NCBI GenBank assembly: GCA_958431225.1
Contig: OY288107.1
Span: 2,135,501-2,199,500 of the forward strand
Reading direction: 5' to 3'
DNA: 64,000 bases
Source: an uncultured Alphaproteobacteria bacterium
Lineage (GTDB): Bacteria > Pseudomonadota > Alphaproteobacteria > Puniceispirillales > UBA1172
Shown here: positions 9,682 through 19,263 of the stretch, piece by piece
How the letters are laid out: each line of letters opens with the position of its first letter
Position numbering within the stretch: position 1 is the stretch's first letter
Notes under the pieces: model-generated
Told to the model about the DNA's origin: nothing
The model's input: the letters and a program-made list of their open reading frames with translations, nothing else
Database searches by the model: none
Position numbers and translations under genes: made by a program

Positions 9682-10294
9682 CTTCAAGTCCTAACGCACG
9701 CTCGGCTTCGGCTTGGTCGGCGGGGGAATTGATGTTGAAAAACGGGTCAGGGATGCCAGCAAAATCGCAATCCACCACCGCATAATTGGCGGTGAAGCGG
9801 TCAATTTTGCGCACATCTTGATTGACTAGCTGGTCGCGTAAATCGGCGCGAATGGATAGCGGCCAAAGCGCGCAAACCGCATGCGCGCGCCCGTTTGAAC
9901 TAGCACGCACGATATTTTCCCCATCCGCCATGCCGCGCATGTTTTCCACTAGATTTTTGGGAATAAACGGCGTGTCGCCAGCGATGCTGATGAGGTGCGT
10001 GATGTCCCTATAATTGAGCGCAACCGCATCCAAACCGGTTAAAATCCCCGCCAAAGGTCCTAAATATCCATCCACCGCATCCGCATAGACCCCCAAGCCA
10101 AACGCCTGAAACCGCGACGCATCACCATTGGCATTGAGCAGAATCGGCGCGCATTGGGGGGTTAGGCGGTCTAGGATATGTTGCAGAATCGGCTTACCCC
10201 CTAGGGGCAGGAGCGTTTTGTCCCCGCCCCCCATGCGCCGTGCTACGCCACCCGCTAGAATCACCGCGGCAATCTGTTCGCGCCCAATACTCAT
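9662..10294 (-). CDS. mobA: Molybdenum cofactor guanylyltransferase MobA
   Basis: 210 residues. Attaches GMP to molybdopterin to make the bis-MGD cofactor of formate dehydrogenases and DMSO-reductase-family enzymes. The nucleotidyltransferase signature AAVILAGGVARRMGGGDKTLLPLGGKPIL stands at the N-terminus, with the GPLAGILTGLDA and ISIAGDTPFIP motifs after it. It overlaps fdhD by ATGA, and its end overlaps the likely kdsD start. Its position right after fdhD supports a joint role in formate dehydrogenase maturation. Confidence 0.94.
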   Translation of the reverse strand: MSIGREQIAAVILAGGVARRMGGGDKTLLPLGGKPILQHILDRLTPQCAPILLNANGDASRFQAFGLGVYADAVDGYLGPLAGILTGLDAVALNYRDITHLISIAGDTPFIPKNLVENMRGMADGENIVRASSNGRAHAVCALWPLSIRADLRDQLVNQDVRKIDRFTANYAVVDCDFAGIPDPFFNINSPADQAEAERALGLEDGGKAD

Positions 10295-11103
10295 GAGGTG
10301 ATTCGCTCCGCCCCGGTGAGCATAGTGAAACGTTTGCCACGCGCCCGTCCGATGAGCGTTAGTCCGGTTTTTTGCGCCATCTCAACCCCCGAATGTGTAA
10401 AGCCCGAACGCGAGATTAGAATAGGAATCTGCATCTGTGCGGTTTTTATCACCATCTCGCTAGTGAGGCGTCCTGTGGTATAAAACACCTTATCCGCCCC
10501 CGCCACGCCCTCTATCCGCATCCAGCCGGCGATTTTATCCACGGCATTATGGCGCCCGACATCTTCAACATAGGCTAGAATCTCCGCGCCCTTTGCCAGC
10601 ACACAGCCATGGATAGCCCCCGCCTCTAAATACAGGCTCGGTGTGGTGTTGATGTTTTTGATCAGCTGCATCATGGTGGCAATATCCAACCGTGCCTCCG
10701 CCGCCAAAGTGATGCGGTCTAATTGTTCCATCATATCGCCGAACATCGTGCCTTGGGCACAGCCGCTTGTCTGAATGCGTTTTTGTAATTTTTCTTCGTA
10801 ATTGGTGGCACGTTCGGTCCGCACCACCGCCACCCCCAAATCATCATCCACATCAATGCCCGTAATCACATCATCATCCATGAGCATATTTTGATTGCAC
10901 AAAAACCCCACGGCTAGATACTCCACCCAATCGCCGAGCGTCATGGTGGTGATGATTTCTTGGTTGTTTAGAAAAATCGTCAAAGGGCGTTCGGTGATGA
11001 CCGGAATCTGCACATCCTGCCCGGATTCATCGCGCCCATCCACCATCCGCACTAATGGCGAATGTTTTGGAGTGGGCAAAATCGGTGAGAATCTAGCATT
11101 CAT
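10291..11103 (-). CDS. fdhD: Formate dehydrogenase accessory sulfurtransferase FdhD
   Basis: 270 residues. FdhD carries sulfur from a cysteine desulfurase to the molybdenum cofactor of formate dehydrogenase. Family features are ITERPLTIFLNNQ, LGDWVEYLAVGFLCNQ, the AGAIHGCVLAKG segment and EDVGRHNAVDKIAGW, and the GRLTSEMVIKTAQM region. The redox loop reads TSGCAQGTMFGD, so only one cysteine of the C-x-x-C pair of E. coli FdhD is present; this variant is, as far as I recall, also found in other FdhD proteins. First gene of the fdhD-mobA-kdsD-queA-tgt-queG operon. No formate dehydrogenase structural gene is in the window. Confidence 0.93.
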   Translation of the reverse strand: MNARFSPILPTPKHSPLVRMVDGRDESGQDVQIPVITERPLTIFLNNQEIITTMTLGDWVEYLAVGFLCNQNMLMDDDVITGIDVDDDLGVAVVRTERATNYEEKLQKRIQTSGCAQGTMFGDMMEQLDRITLAAEARLDIATMMQLIKNINTTPSLYLEAGAIHGCVLAKGAEILAYVEDVGRHNAVDKIAGWMRIEGVAGADKVFYTTGRLTSEMVIKTAQMQIPILISRSGFTHSGVEMAQKTGLTLIGRARGKRFTMLTGAERITS

Positions 11104-11164
11104 AACCGCTAATTATGGTTTATTCCGCTAGAATATGCTACAAAAAAGCGAAGGGAGTTATCTT

Positions 11165-11917
11165 ATGCGCTTTCATTTCACGGCTTCAGACCACCCGCTA
11201 CCGCAAACGCGCCTTGCCCAGCTCACCGAACGCTACGGGCAGAACACGCCTGCGGAGGCGGAGGTGATTATTGCGCTTGGGGGCGATGGGTTGATGCTCA
11301 AAGCCTTGAAAGCGGCAGAGGGCAAGCCTGTCTATGGCATCAATTGTGGCACCGAAGGCTTTTTGATGAATCACTATCACGAGGATGATTTAGAATCGCG
11401 CATGCAAACCGCCGAAACTACCATCATCCACCCCCTCATCATGCAGGTCAAAACCACCGACGGCAAAACCCACCACGCCCACGGCATCAATGAGGTTTCC
11501 ATCGCCCGCGAAACGCATCAAGCCGTCAAGTTGAAAATTGACATTGACGGCATCCCCCGCTTGCCTGAGATGGTGGGGGATGGGTTGATTATTGCGACGC
11601 CGGCGGGTTCTACAGCGTATAATCTTTCGGCGCATGGACCGATTATTCCCTTGGGGGCGGAGGTGTTAGCCCTGACGCCGGTGAGCGTGTTTCGCCCAAG
11701 GCGGTGGCGGGGGGCGTTGCTTCCCCAAAGCGCGTTAGTGCAGGTAGAGGTGCTTGAAGCCGATTTCCGCCCGGCTAGTGCCACCGCCGACGGCACCGAA
11801 ATCCGCCAAGTCATCCAAGCCGAGATTAGAATGGATACTAGCATTGATTACACGATTCTGAGCGACCCCGGGCAAGGATTGGCGGAACGTGCTATGCAGG
11901 AGCAATTTCAGGTTTGA
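11165..11917 (+). CDS. nadK: NAD kinase
   Basis: 250 residues from the ATG at 11165, which has AGGGAG eight bases upstream; an upstream ATG at 11135 lacks such a site. Phosphorylates NAD to NADP. The GGDG motif (IIALGGDGLMLKAL) and the second conserved block LIIATPAGSTAYNLSAHGPI are clear, along with INCGTEGFLMN. It is a single gene, divergent from fdhD across about 60 bases and convergent with the Atm1-type transporter. A short GC-rich repeat related to one at 59.6 kb lies just beyond its stop. Confidence 0.96.
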   Translation: MRFHFTASDHPLPQTRLAQLTERYGQNTPAEAEVIIALGGDGLMLKALKAAEGKPVYGINCGTEGFLMNHYHEDDLESRMQTAETTIIHPLIMQVKTTDGKTHHAHGINEVSIARETHQAVKLKIDIDGIPRLPEMVGDGLIIATPAGSTAYNLSAHGPIIPLGAEVLALTPVSVFRPRRWRGALLPQSALVQVEVLEADFRPASATADGTEIRQVIQAEIRMDTSIDYTILSDPGQGLAERAMQEQFQV

Positions 11918-11927
11918 TTGGGCATCC

Positions 11928-11957
11928 TATATTCGCGCCCACGCCACCGCGCCGCCC
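11928..11957. repeat. GC-rich intergenic repeat, copy also at 59.6 kb
   Basis: This 30-base segment between two convergent genes contains the core ATTCGCGCCCACGCC. It matches 59623-59652 at 28 of 30 positions. It lies three bases before the stop codon of the convergent transporter gene. It may be a REP-like element or part of a transcription stop region; no clear stem followed by a T-run was seen. Confidence 0.6.
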
Positions 11958-11960
11958 TAA

Positions 11961-13787
11961 TTATTCACTCTCATCTTCCTCAACTTGCCTCTGCCACATG
12001 GTCGCATAGATGCCCCCCTGCCCCAGCAACGCGCGGTGGGTGCCGCGTTCTACAATTTCGCCATCGGCTAGCACCAAAATCTCATCACACGACACAATCG
12101 TGGAAAGCCGATGCGCGATGATTAGCGTGGTGCGGTCTTGGCTGATGGCGTTTAGGGAGGCTTGGATTTGCTTTTCCGTGCGGCTATCAAGGGCGGAGGT
12201 GGCTTCGTCAAAAAGATAAATCGCAGGGTCTTTGAGGATTGCTCGTGCGATGGCAACACGCTGTTTCTCGCCCCCGGATAATTTCAACCCACGCTCGCCG
12301 ACTTGCGTTTCATAACCATCGGGGAGCGCGGCGATGAAATTATCTAGCGATGCCATTTTCGCCGCCGCCGCCACCTCAGCAAAATCCGCACCATCACGCC
12401 CATAGGCAATATTCTCGCCAAGCGTCGTGTTAAACAACACGCTATCCTGCGGCACCATGCCGATGGCGGCACGGAGGCTCGTTTGGCGCACCCCGGCAAT
12501 GTCCGCACCGTCAATGCGAATCACCCCGGAATCAGGGTCATAGAAACGGAATAGCAATTTAGAAATCGTTGATTTCCCTGCCCCGCTTGGACCGACTAGG
12601 GCGACACGTTTTCCCGCTTCAACGCGGAATGTGATGCCTTTTAATACTTCACGGCTCCCAAAGGAAAAGCGCACATTGTCAAAGGCTATCTCACCGCCTT
12701 TTAGGTGTAAATCATGGGCATCGGCGGCGTCTTGAATCGCCGGTTTTTCGTTCAATAGCCCGAACATTCTTTCCATATCGGCTAGGGATTGGCGAATTTC
12801 GCGGTAGGTATAGCCTAGAAAATTCAACGGCAAATACAGCTGAATCAGATAGGTATTGACGACAACAAAACTGCCGATAGACAAATCCCCCGCCTTAATA
12901 TCATGCCCCGCCAAGCCCATCACCAACACCAAGCCGATGGCAATAATCAACCCCTGCCCGACATTGACCATAGACAGCGACGTGCGCGAAATCACCGCCG
13001 CATCTTCATAACGGCGTAAGGCTTGGGAAAAACGCCGAGCTTCCACGTCTTCGGCATTGAAATATTTGATCGTTTCATAATTGAGCATCGAATCAACTGC
13101 GCGCGTGGCGGCGCGTTCATCGGCGCGATTCATACGGCGGCGGAATTTCATGCGCCATTCGGTCAAAATCAGCGTATAGGCACTATAAGCCAGCACCGTC
13201 AGCATGGTAATCAACGCATAATAAAAGCCAAATAACCCCCACAGAATCGCCGAAACCAACACCAATTCCAACACCAGAGGAATCACCTCAAGCAAGGCAA
13301 AGGTCAGCAGAAATTCCATGCCCTTCGCCCCGCGTTCAATGGCACGGGTTAGCCCACCAGTCTGGCGTTCCAAATGGAATTGCAGGCTCAATGCGTGGAG
13401 ATGGCGGAAGGTTTGTAATGCTGCTTTATGCACGGCTTTTTGTGCCACGCGCACGAACACATATTCGCTCGCCTCATCAAAACCTTGTTGGCAAATCCGC
13501 GCCAGCGCATACGCCCCCAATAGCCACCACATCACCGTTATATCAAAACGATACGCATCCTCGGAAACATAATCCACCAGCCAACCATACGCCAACGGCA
13601 CCAACATAGTCGCCGCACGTGCAAGGGCTAGGAACGATAATGCCAGTAATACACGTTGGAACACCTTTTGGTTTCCCCACGGGGCTACGAAGGTGAGCAA
13701 GCCCCCTAATGCGCGTTTGATGCCGATGCTTGCGGTGTTTGCGGTGTGCTTGGGAGGGGTGGATTCTGCGCCTGTTGTTTCAGCCAT
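11961..13787 (-). CDS. Atm1-type ABC exporter (permease-ATPase fusion)
   Basis: 608 residues. A half-transporter with six membrane helices over about residues 40-330 and a nucleotide-binding domain after it. Walker A is GPSGAGKS (about 398-405), the signature is LSGGEKQRVAIARAI, Walker B is IYLFDEATSALD, and the switch His is in IAHRLSTI. Sequence features such as SMLNYETIKYFNAEDVEARRF are typical of Atm1/ABCB7, which export glutathione-linked sulfur or metal species linked to iron-sulfur cluster synthesis. Its place at the end of the suf operon, six bases after sufA, supports this role. It lacks the features and neighbours of a type I protein secretion transporter. Confidence 0.9.
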   Translation of the reverse strand: MAETTGAESTPPKHTANTASIGIKRALGGLLTFVAPWGNQKVFQRVLLALSFLALARAATMLVPLAYGWLVDYVSEDAYRFDITVMWWLLGAYALARICQQGFDEASEYVFVRVAQKAVHKAALQTFRHLHALSLQFHLERQTGGLTRAIERGAKGMEFLLTFALLEVIPLVLELVLVSAILWGLFGFYYALITMLTVLAYSAYTLILTEWRMKFRRRMNRADERAATRAVDSMLNYETIKYFNAEDVEARRFSQALRRYEDAAVISRTSLSMVNVGQGLIIAIGLVLVMGLAGHDIKAGDLSIGSFVVVNTYLIQLYLPLNFLGYTYREIRQSLADMERMFGLLNEKPAIQDAADAHDLHLKGGEIAFDNVRFSFGSREVLKGITFRVEAGKRVALVGPSGAGKSTISKLLFRFYDPDSGVIRIDGADIAGVRQTSLRAAIGMVPQDSVLFNTTLGENIAYGRDGADFAEVAAAAKMASLDNFIAALPDGYETQVGERGLKLSGGEKQRVAIARAILKDPAIYLFDEATSALDSRTEKQIQASLNAISQDRTTLIIAHRLSTIVSCDEILVLADGEIVERGTHRALLGQGGIYATMWQRQVEEDESE

Positions 13788-13793
13788 GTTCGG

Positions 13794-14168
13794 CTAGTCC
13801 TTTTTCTTGCTATGCGCCCCGGCATCCACCGAAAAACTCTCGCCACAGCCACAGCGCGCCACCTCATTCGGGTTATGGAACACAAAGCCCGAGGCAAAAG
13901 TCTCATCCTGCCAATCCATTTCTGAGCCGATTAAAAACATCACCGCCGCCGGGTCAATAAACACCGTCACGCCTTTTTCGCTGATACTATCCTCAAAAGG
14001 TTTTTTTTCTTTGGCGTATTCCACATGGTATTTCATGCCCGAACAGCCTGCGGTTTTGATGCCTACCCGCACGCCTAGCACATCGCTATCCCCACGTTCA
14101 ATGAGGGCGCGGATATGCTCTGCCGCACGGTCGGAAAGGCGAATTATCGGGGCGTCATTGGCAAACAT
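13794..14168 (-). CDS. sufA: Iron-sulfur cluster carrier SufA (A-type/HesB family)
   Basis: 124 residues. A-type carriers take new clusters from the SufBCD scaffold and deliver them to apoproteins. The three ligand cysteines are visible: one in KTAGCSGMKYHVEYA and two in the C-terminal RCGCGESF. Length is typical of the family. It stands between the MIP18-type gene (24-base gap) and the Atm1-type transporter (6-base gap). Confidence 0.93.
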   Translation of the reverse strand: MFANDAPIIRLSDRAAEHIRALIERGDSDVLGVRVGIKTAGCSGMKYHVEYAKEKKPFEDSISEKGVTVFIDPAAVMFLIGSEMDWQDETFASGFVFHNPNEVARCGCGESFSVDAGAHSKKKD

Positions 14169-14192
14169 TGGCTTTCATCCTATAAATCCCCC

Positions 14193-14591
14193 TCATAAAT
14201 CTAGCGCGAGGCGGGCTTCATCGCTCATGCGGTCAATCGTCCAAGGCGGGTCCCATATCAATTCCACCTCAACTAGCCCCACCACACCTAGCAACGCCAC
14301 CGCATCCGCTGCCTGTTGGGGCAGAATCCCTGCCACCGGACAACCCGGGGCGGTCAATGACATCGTGATATACACATCGGCATTGTCTTTGATGGTGATA
14401 TCATAAATCAGCCCTAGATCATAGATATTTACCGGAATTTCCGGGTCAAACACCGATGACAGCGCACCAACAATGGCTTCCTTGGGCGGTGGTTTGATGT
14501 CGGACCTGCGCGCACCGGCGCGGGCGGTATAGCCTTCGGTTGTGGTGCCGGCGGGCATAAAATCATGCAGTCCTAAAGGATGGTCGCTCAT
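14193..14591 (-). CDS. SUF-associated MIP18/DUF59 protein (SufT-like)
   Basis: 132 residues from the ATG at 14591, which overlaps the sufS stop as ATGA; a longer frame to 14633 would intrude into sufS. The MIP18 core is visible: V-F-D-P-E-I-P-V-N-I-Y-D-L-G-L-I-Y, then TMTAPGCP-like SLTAPGCPVAG with the conserved Cys, and the ending VELIWDPPWTIDRMSDEARL. Such proteins (SufT, eukaryotic CIA2) help mature iron-sulfur proteins. Position between sufS and sufA agrees. Confidence 0.9.
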   Translation of the reverse strand: MSDHPLGLHDFMPAGTTTEGYTARAGARRSDIKPPPKEAIVGALSSVFDPEIPVNIYDLGLIYDITIKDNADVYITMSLTAPGCPVAGILPQQAADAVALLGVVGLVEVELIWDPPWTIDRMSDEARLALDL

Positions 14592-15850
14592 TTGAAAATC
14601 ACCTTTACTTTTTCTAGGGCTTCGGCGAGGCAATCAAAATCTGCGCGTTGGTTATAGATGCCGATGCTCGTGCGGGCGGTGGCGTTTAGCCCCAAAAATT
14701 CGTGCAAAGGTTGCGCGCAATGATGCCCGGCGCGAATCGCCACGCCTGCCCGATCAACGATGGTCGCAATATCGTGGGGATGCGCGCAATCCATGACGAA
14801 CGACACCACGCCTGATTTTTCCGCCGCCGTGCCGATTAAACGCACACCTGCCACCGCACCTAAACGTTCATGGGCATAGGCGAGGAGGTCTTGTTCGTGC
14901 GCGCTTATCGCCTCCATACCGAGGCTCTGCACGTAATCAATCGCCGCGCCTAGCCCGATGGATTCGGCAATCGGCGGGGTGCCAGCTTCAAAACGTTCGG
15001 GGGGGTTGGCGTATGTGGAGTCGGTGATGCTCACGCGGTCAATCATGCCGCCACCGCCTAAAAATGGTGGCATTTCTGCCAATAATGCGCCCCGCCCCCA
15101 CACCACACCGATGCCACTAGGTCCATAGAGTTTATGACCCGTGAACACATAAAAATCACAGCCTAACGCTTTCACATCCACAGATTCATGCACGACACCT
15201 TGACAGCCATCCACCACTAGCACCGCCCCATGCGCGTGGGCTAAATCCGCCAAGGCTTTGATATCATACAACGTCCCCAACACATTGGACACATGCGCCA
15301 TGGCAATGATGCGCGTGCGTTTTGATACCATTTCCGTGGCTTTTGCCATATCTAGCGCGCCGTCTTCTCGCATTGGCACGGCTTTGACTACCGCGCCGGT
15401 TTTTTGTGCTACCATCTGCCACGGCACTAGATTGGCGTGGTGTTCGGCTACGGATACTAGAATCTCATCGCCCTCCTTCAGCACCGCACCGCCATAGGCT
15501 TGGGCTATCATATTCAACCCCATCGTCGCCCCCGCCGTCAGCACCACTTCATCAGGGGCGGATGCACCGATGAAATCTGCCACTTTCTTGCGCGCCAGCT
15601 CATAGCCGTCAGTGGCTTCCTCGCTCAAAACATGCAGCCCCCGATGCACATTGGCATAGTGATTCGCGTAGGCATCACGCATAGCATCAATGACGGCGCG
15701 AGGTTTTTGCGCGGACGCCGCCGAATCTAGATAGACCAAAGGCTGCCCGTGAATTTGACGTTGCAGAATCGGGAAATCCCCACGCACCGCCTCCAAATCA
15801 AGCATCTCAGATGCAAGCACCGAATCAGTTTTTATCGCCTGTTCTGCCAT
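14588..15850 (-). CDS. sufS: SufS-type cysteine desulfurase
   Basis: 420 residues, a group II PLP-dependent cysteine desulfurase that supplies sulfur to SufBCD. Landmarks: DFPILQRQIHGQPLVYLDSAAS, the AEHHAN motif, the PLP lysine in DFYVFTGHKLYGPSGIGV, and the active-site cysteine in IRAGHHCAQPLHEFLG. The extra N-terminal stretch of about 20 residues before the family core is short. It follows sufD after 14 bases. SufS normally needs SufE or SufU as activator, yet neither gene is in this operon. Confidence 0.96.
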   Translation of the reverse strand: MAEQAIKTDSVLASEMLDLEAVRGDFPILQRQIHGQPLVYLDSAASAQKPRAVIDAMRDAYANHYANVHRGLHVLSEEATDGYELARKKVADFIGASAPDEVVLTAGATMGLNMIAQAYGGAVLKEGDEILVSVAEHHANLVPWQMVAQKTGAVVKAVPMREDGALDMAKATEMVSKRTRIIAMAHVSNVLGTLYDIKALADLAHAHGAVLVVDGCQGVVHESVDVKALGCDFYVFTGHKLYGPSGIGVVWGRGALLAEMPPFLGGGGMIDRVSITDSTYANPPERFEAGTPPIAESIGLGAAIDYVQSLGMEAISAHEQDLLAYAHERLGAVAGVRLIGTAAEKSGVVSFVMDCAHPHDIATIVDRAGVAIRAGHHCAQPLHEFLGLNATARTSIGIYNQRADFDCLAEALEKVKVIFK

Positions 15851-15864
15851 GAATCACGCCCTTT

Positions 15865-17067
15865 TTAGCCCCTTTCCAACCATGCTGCAATCGCCTCCAA
15901 CAACCAGCCCCGCGCCGGTTCATCTAGCGCATCCACCACATCCACCAAAAACGCTTCAATGAGGAATTGCCGTGCGTCTTCGGTGCTGATGCCACGGCTT
16001 TTGAGGTAGAATAATTGGTCAGCGTCAATCTCGCCAATCGTTGCCCCGTGCGAACAGGCGACATCATCCGCGTAAATTTCTAACTCGGGCTTGGTGTTGG
16101 CTTCGGCTTCGCGCGATAATAACAGGGTGCGACTCATCTGATTGCCATCGGTTTTTTGGGCGTAGCGGGCGACTTTGACCTTGCCTTGGAAGACGGCTTT
16201 GGCGCGCCCGTCCAAAATGCCATGCACACGTTGAAACGACTGCCCATCGGGGGCGTCGTGGTCAATACGGCTCGTGATATCGCGCATCTGCCCATCACGC
16301 CCAAGATAGACGGCATTGAGATAGGCTTTGGCATCAGGGGCGGTCATGGCAATCTGCGTCTCACTGCGGGCAATATCGCCCCCCGCCAGCACCATATCGC
16401 CGTGATAGAGCGCGCCGGTGTCTAACTGCACCAGATTTAGCCCTAGATGGTGGCGGGAATCGCCCTCAATGAGGCGTCTAGCGTGGTGGAGTTCCGCCCC
16501 TGCCCCCAAACGCAATAGCATTAATGGCGCCGACAACCCCACCCCATCGCCCTTATGTTCTTCCAGAATGGTGAGATTAGCCCCCGCCGCTACATCCACG
16601 ACAATGACCGCATGGCTAGAAATGCCATCACCCCTATAATCAAAACGCAGGGTCAGGGGCGGCGCCACCGCATCTGCCCCCACATCTGCTACCGCAATCA
16701 CCACACCATCTTTGGCATGCGCGAGCGCGAAATCGGCGACACTATGCCCCGACGGCACGGCTTCGGCGAGGGCGGAACTGCGCGCGCTATCCGTGGAAAG
16801 TGGCGCGATTTCAACGCCCTTTAATGCCACTTTATCAATACCTTGCGGGATGCCGTTGATAAATTGGATTAAATCTTTGGCGTCTTGCGGGGGTGCGGAT
16901 TCTGTCGTTACCGATGGCACTTCTGCCGGCGCCAGTGTCATTTCACGGATGGCGTTCAGGTCGGTGAATCGCCACGCCTCATCGCGCTGTTTCGGCCAGC
17001 CATTTTCCGCGTGGCGCGCCGCCGCCTCCGCCGTGATTTTAGCAAAATTGATAGCTTCATGCGGCAT
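15865..17067 (-). CDS. sufD: Fe-S cluster assembly protein SufD
   Basis: 400 residues from the ATG at 17067, which has GGAGG eight bases upstream and overlaps the end of sufC by 11 bases; longer frames to 17160 lack family similarity. SufD pairs with SufB and SufC in the SufBC2D scaffold. The beta-helix core is recognisable: DEAWRFTDL near the N-terminus, DAKAYLNAVYLGRDGQMRDI, AVFQGKVKVARYAQKTDGNQ, LLLSREAEANTKPELEIYADDVACSHGATIG and a C-terminal helical part. Standard length. Confidence 0.95.
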   Translation of the reverse strand: MPHEAINFAKITAEAAARHAENGWPKQRDEAWRFTDLNAIREMTLAPAEVPSVTTESAPPQDAKDLIQFINGIPQGIDKVALKGVEIAPLSTDSARSSALAEAVPSGHSVADFALAHAKDGVVIAVADVGADAVAPPLTLRFDYRGDGISSHAVIVVDVAAGANLTILEEHKGDGVGLSAPLMLLRLGAGAELHHARRLIEGDSRHHLGLNLVQLDTGALYHGDMVLAGGDIARSETQIAMTAPDAKAYLNAVYLGRDGQMRDITSRIDHDAPDGQSFQRVHGILDGRAKAVFQGKVKVARYAQKTDGNQMSRTLLLSREAEANTKPELEIYADDVACSHGATIGEIDADQLFYLKSRGISTEDARQFLIEAFLVDVVDALDEPARGWLLEAIAAWLERG

Positions 17068-17809
17068 CGGTGAAGCCTCCATATCCCGTTTTTTCAACCT
17101 CAAGCGCCAGTGCTTTATCCCCGGATTTGACCACCCGCCCATCCGCCAAAATATGCACATGGTCAGGGATGATATAATCCAAAAGCCGTTGGTAATGCGT
17201 AATCACCAACACGCCCATAGCATCATTTTTGAGCGCATTAACGCCCTCGGACACAATCCGCAACGCATCCACATCTAGCCCCGAATCGGTTTCATCAAGT
17301 ATCGCCATGCTTGGCTCTAATAATGCCATTTGCAGAATTTCATAACGTTTTTTCTCGCCCCCGGAAAAACCCACATTGACCGCACGTTTGAGCATATCAT
17401 CCTTAATCCCTAGACGTGCCGCCGCTTCGCGCACGATTTTGACGAAAGCGATATGATCCACCTCATCCGCACCTTGTGCTAGCCGTTTGGCATTGACGGC
17501 GGCACGGAGGAAACTCATGCCCCCCACCCCGGGCAGTTCTACCGGATATTGAAACGCCAAAAACAGCCCGGCGCGCGCACGCGCATCGGCTTCCATTTCA
17601 AGCACTGATTCCCCATCTAGGCAAATATCGCCCTCCGTGACTTCATAACCCTCACGCCCCGCCAACACATAGGCGAGCGTGGATTTCCCCGAACCATTGG
17701 GACCCATAATCGCATGGATTTCCCCGGCCTTAATGGTGAGATTGATGCCTTGCAAAATAGGCTTATCGCCGACCGAGGCATGCAGATTTTTGATTTCAAG
17801 TAATGGCAT
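17057..17809 (-). CDS. sufC: Fe-S cluster assembly ATPase SufC
   Basis: 250 residues from the ATG at 17809, which shares a base with the sufB stop (TAATG); the upstream continuation of the frame lies inside sufB and is not coding for family sequence. ATPase of the SufBCD complex. Walker A is GPNGSGKS, the signature is FSGGEKKRYEILQMA, Walker B is MAILDETDSGLDVDAL, and ITHYQRLLDYI carries the switch His. These are diagnostic for SufC. Confidence 0.97.
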   Translation of the reverse strand: MPLLEIKNLHASVGDKPILQGINLTIKAGEIHAIMGPNGSGKSTLAYVLAGREGYEVTEGDICLDGESVLEMEADARARAGLFLAFQYPVELPGVGGMSFLRAAVNAKRLAQGADEVDHIAFVKIVREAAARLGIKDDMLKRAVNVGFSGGEKKRYEILQMALLEPSMAILDETDSGLDVDALRIVSEGVNALKNDAMGVLVITHYQRLLDYIIPDHVHILADGRVVKSGDKALALEVEKTGYGGFTDAA

Positions 17810-19263
17810 TATCCTACGCTTCCTTCTAGTGAGATTCCGATGAGTTTCTGTGCTTCCACGGCGAATTCCATGGGGAGTTCTTTCATGACCTCTTTGCAGA
17901 AGCCATTGACGATTAACGACACCGCATCTTCCACCTCCATGCCCCTTTGTAGGCAATAAAACATTTGGTCTTCGGAAATGCGTGAGGTGGTGGCTTCGTG
18001 TTCTACCTGTGCTGTCGGGTTGCGCGAGGTGATATAGGGGACGGTGTGCGCCCCGCATTGGTCGCCTACTAATAGGCTATCGCATTGGGTGAAATTGCGC
18101 GCAGATTCCGCCCCGCCTAGCATCCGCACCAGCCCGCGATAGGTATTATTTGACCGCCCGGCAGAAATGCCTTTGGAAATGATGGTGGAACGGGTATTCG
18201 CGCCTATATGAATCATTTTTGTTCCGGTGTCGGCTTGTTGGGCGTTGTTGGTGACGGCGACCGAGTAAAACTCGCCAACACTGCCATCGCCTTCTAGGAT
18301 GCAGGATGGGTATTTCCAGGTGATAGCTGACCCGGTTTCCACTTGCGTCCATGAGATTTTTGACCGCGCCCCTTGGCACCGCCCACGCTTGGTGACGAAA
18401 TTATAAATGCCCCCCTTGCCGTTTTCATCGCCGGGATACCAGTTTTGCACGGTGGAATATTTAATTTCGGCATCTTGTAATGCCACCAATTCCACCACCG
18501 CCGCATGCAGTTGGTTTTCATCGCGTTGGGGGGCGGTGCAGCCTTCTAGGTAACTCACATACGACCCTTCCTCCGCAATAATCAGCGTGCGTTCAAATTG
18601 CCCGGTGTTGCGTTCATTGATGCGGAAATAGGTGGATAATTCCATCGGGCACCGCACGCCTTTGGGGATATAGACGAACGAGCCATCGGTGAATACTGCC
18701 GAATTGAGGGCGGCGAAATAGTTGTCGCCTTGGGGGACGACCGAACCGATATAGGCTTTTACTAGTTCGGGGTGGGCTTTGATGGCTTCGGAAATCGGGC
18801 AGAAAATGACCCCGGCTTCGGCTAATTTCGCACGGAAGGTGGTGGCGACCGATACCGAATCAAATACCGCATCTACCGCGACACCTGCTAGGATTTCTTG
18901 TTCGTGCAGGGGAATCCCCAATTTCTCATAAGTGCGGAGCAATTCGGGGTCCACCTCATCGAGCGATTTGGGGGCTTCGGCTTGTTTTGGGGCGGCGTAA
19001 TAGTGGATGTCTTGGTAGTCAATCGGTGGGTAGTCAAGCATCGCCCAATGATGCGGTTCCTTCATTTTGAGCCAATGGCGGAAGGCTTTTAGGCGCCATT
19101 CTAGCATCCATGCGGGTTCTTCCTTTTTCGCTGAGATAAAGCGAATCGTATCCTCATCCAGCCCTTTGGGTGCTTTATCCACGGCGATATCGGTGACAAA
19201 GCCGTATTTGTATTTGCCCGTGGCTTCTTCTACTTGGCGGATGGTTTCGGCGGTTGCAGACAT
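17809..19263 (-). CDS. sufB: Fe-S cluster assembly protein SufB
   Basis: 484 residues. Core scaffold protein on which iron-sulfur clusters are built with SufC and SufD. Diagnostic stretches: [19 protein letters not shown] near the N-terminus, the [18 protein letters not shown] segment, [60 protein letters not shown] and [20 protein letters not shown]. Its ATG shares one base with the stop of the upstream Rrf2 regulator, so the whole operon from the regulator on is translationally linked. Confidence 0.98.
   Translation of the reverse strand: MSATAETIRQVEEATGKYKYGFVTDIAVDKAPKGLDEDTIRFISAKKEEPAWMLEWRLKAFRHWLKMKEPHHWAMLDYPPIDYQDIHYYAAPKQAEAPKSLDEVDPELLRTYEKLGIPLHEQEILAGVAVDAVFDSVSVATTFRAKLAEAGVIFCPISEAIKAHPELVKAYIGSVVPQGDNYFAALNSAVFTDGSFVYIPKGVRCPMELSTYFRINERNTGQFERTLIIAEEGSYVSYLEGCTAPQRDENQLHAAVVELVALQDAEIKYSTVQNWYPGDENGKGGIYNFVTKRGRCQGARSKISWTQVETGSAITWKYPSCILEGDGSVGEFYSVAVTNNAQQADTGTKMIHIGANTRSTIISKGISAGRSNNTYRGLVRMLGGAESARNFTQCDSLLVGDQCGAHTVPYITSRNPTAQVEHEATTSRISEDQMFYCLQRGMEVEDAVSLIVNGFCKEVMKELPMEFAVEAQKLIGISLEGSVG

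Noticed and set aside
11961-13787. ABC transporter as type I secretion partner of the giant RTX proteins
   Set aside because: The sequence pattern and place in the suf operon fit Atm1; no membrane fusion protein or outer-membrane channel is next to it.
17809-18058. Longer sufC with an N-terminal extension
   Set aside because: The extension lies fully inside sufB in another frame and has no ABC similarity; the TAATG overlap marks the real start.
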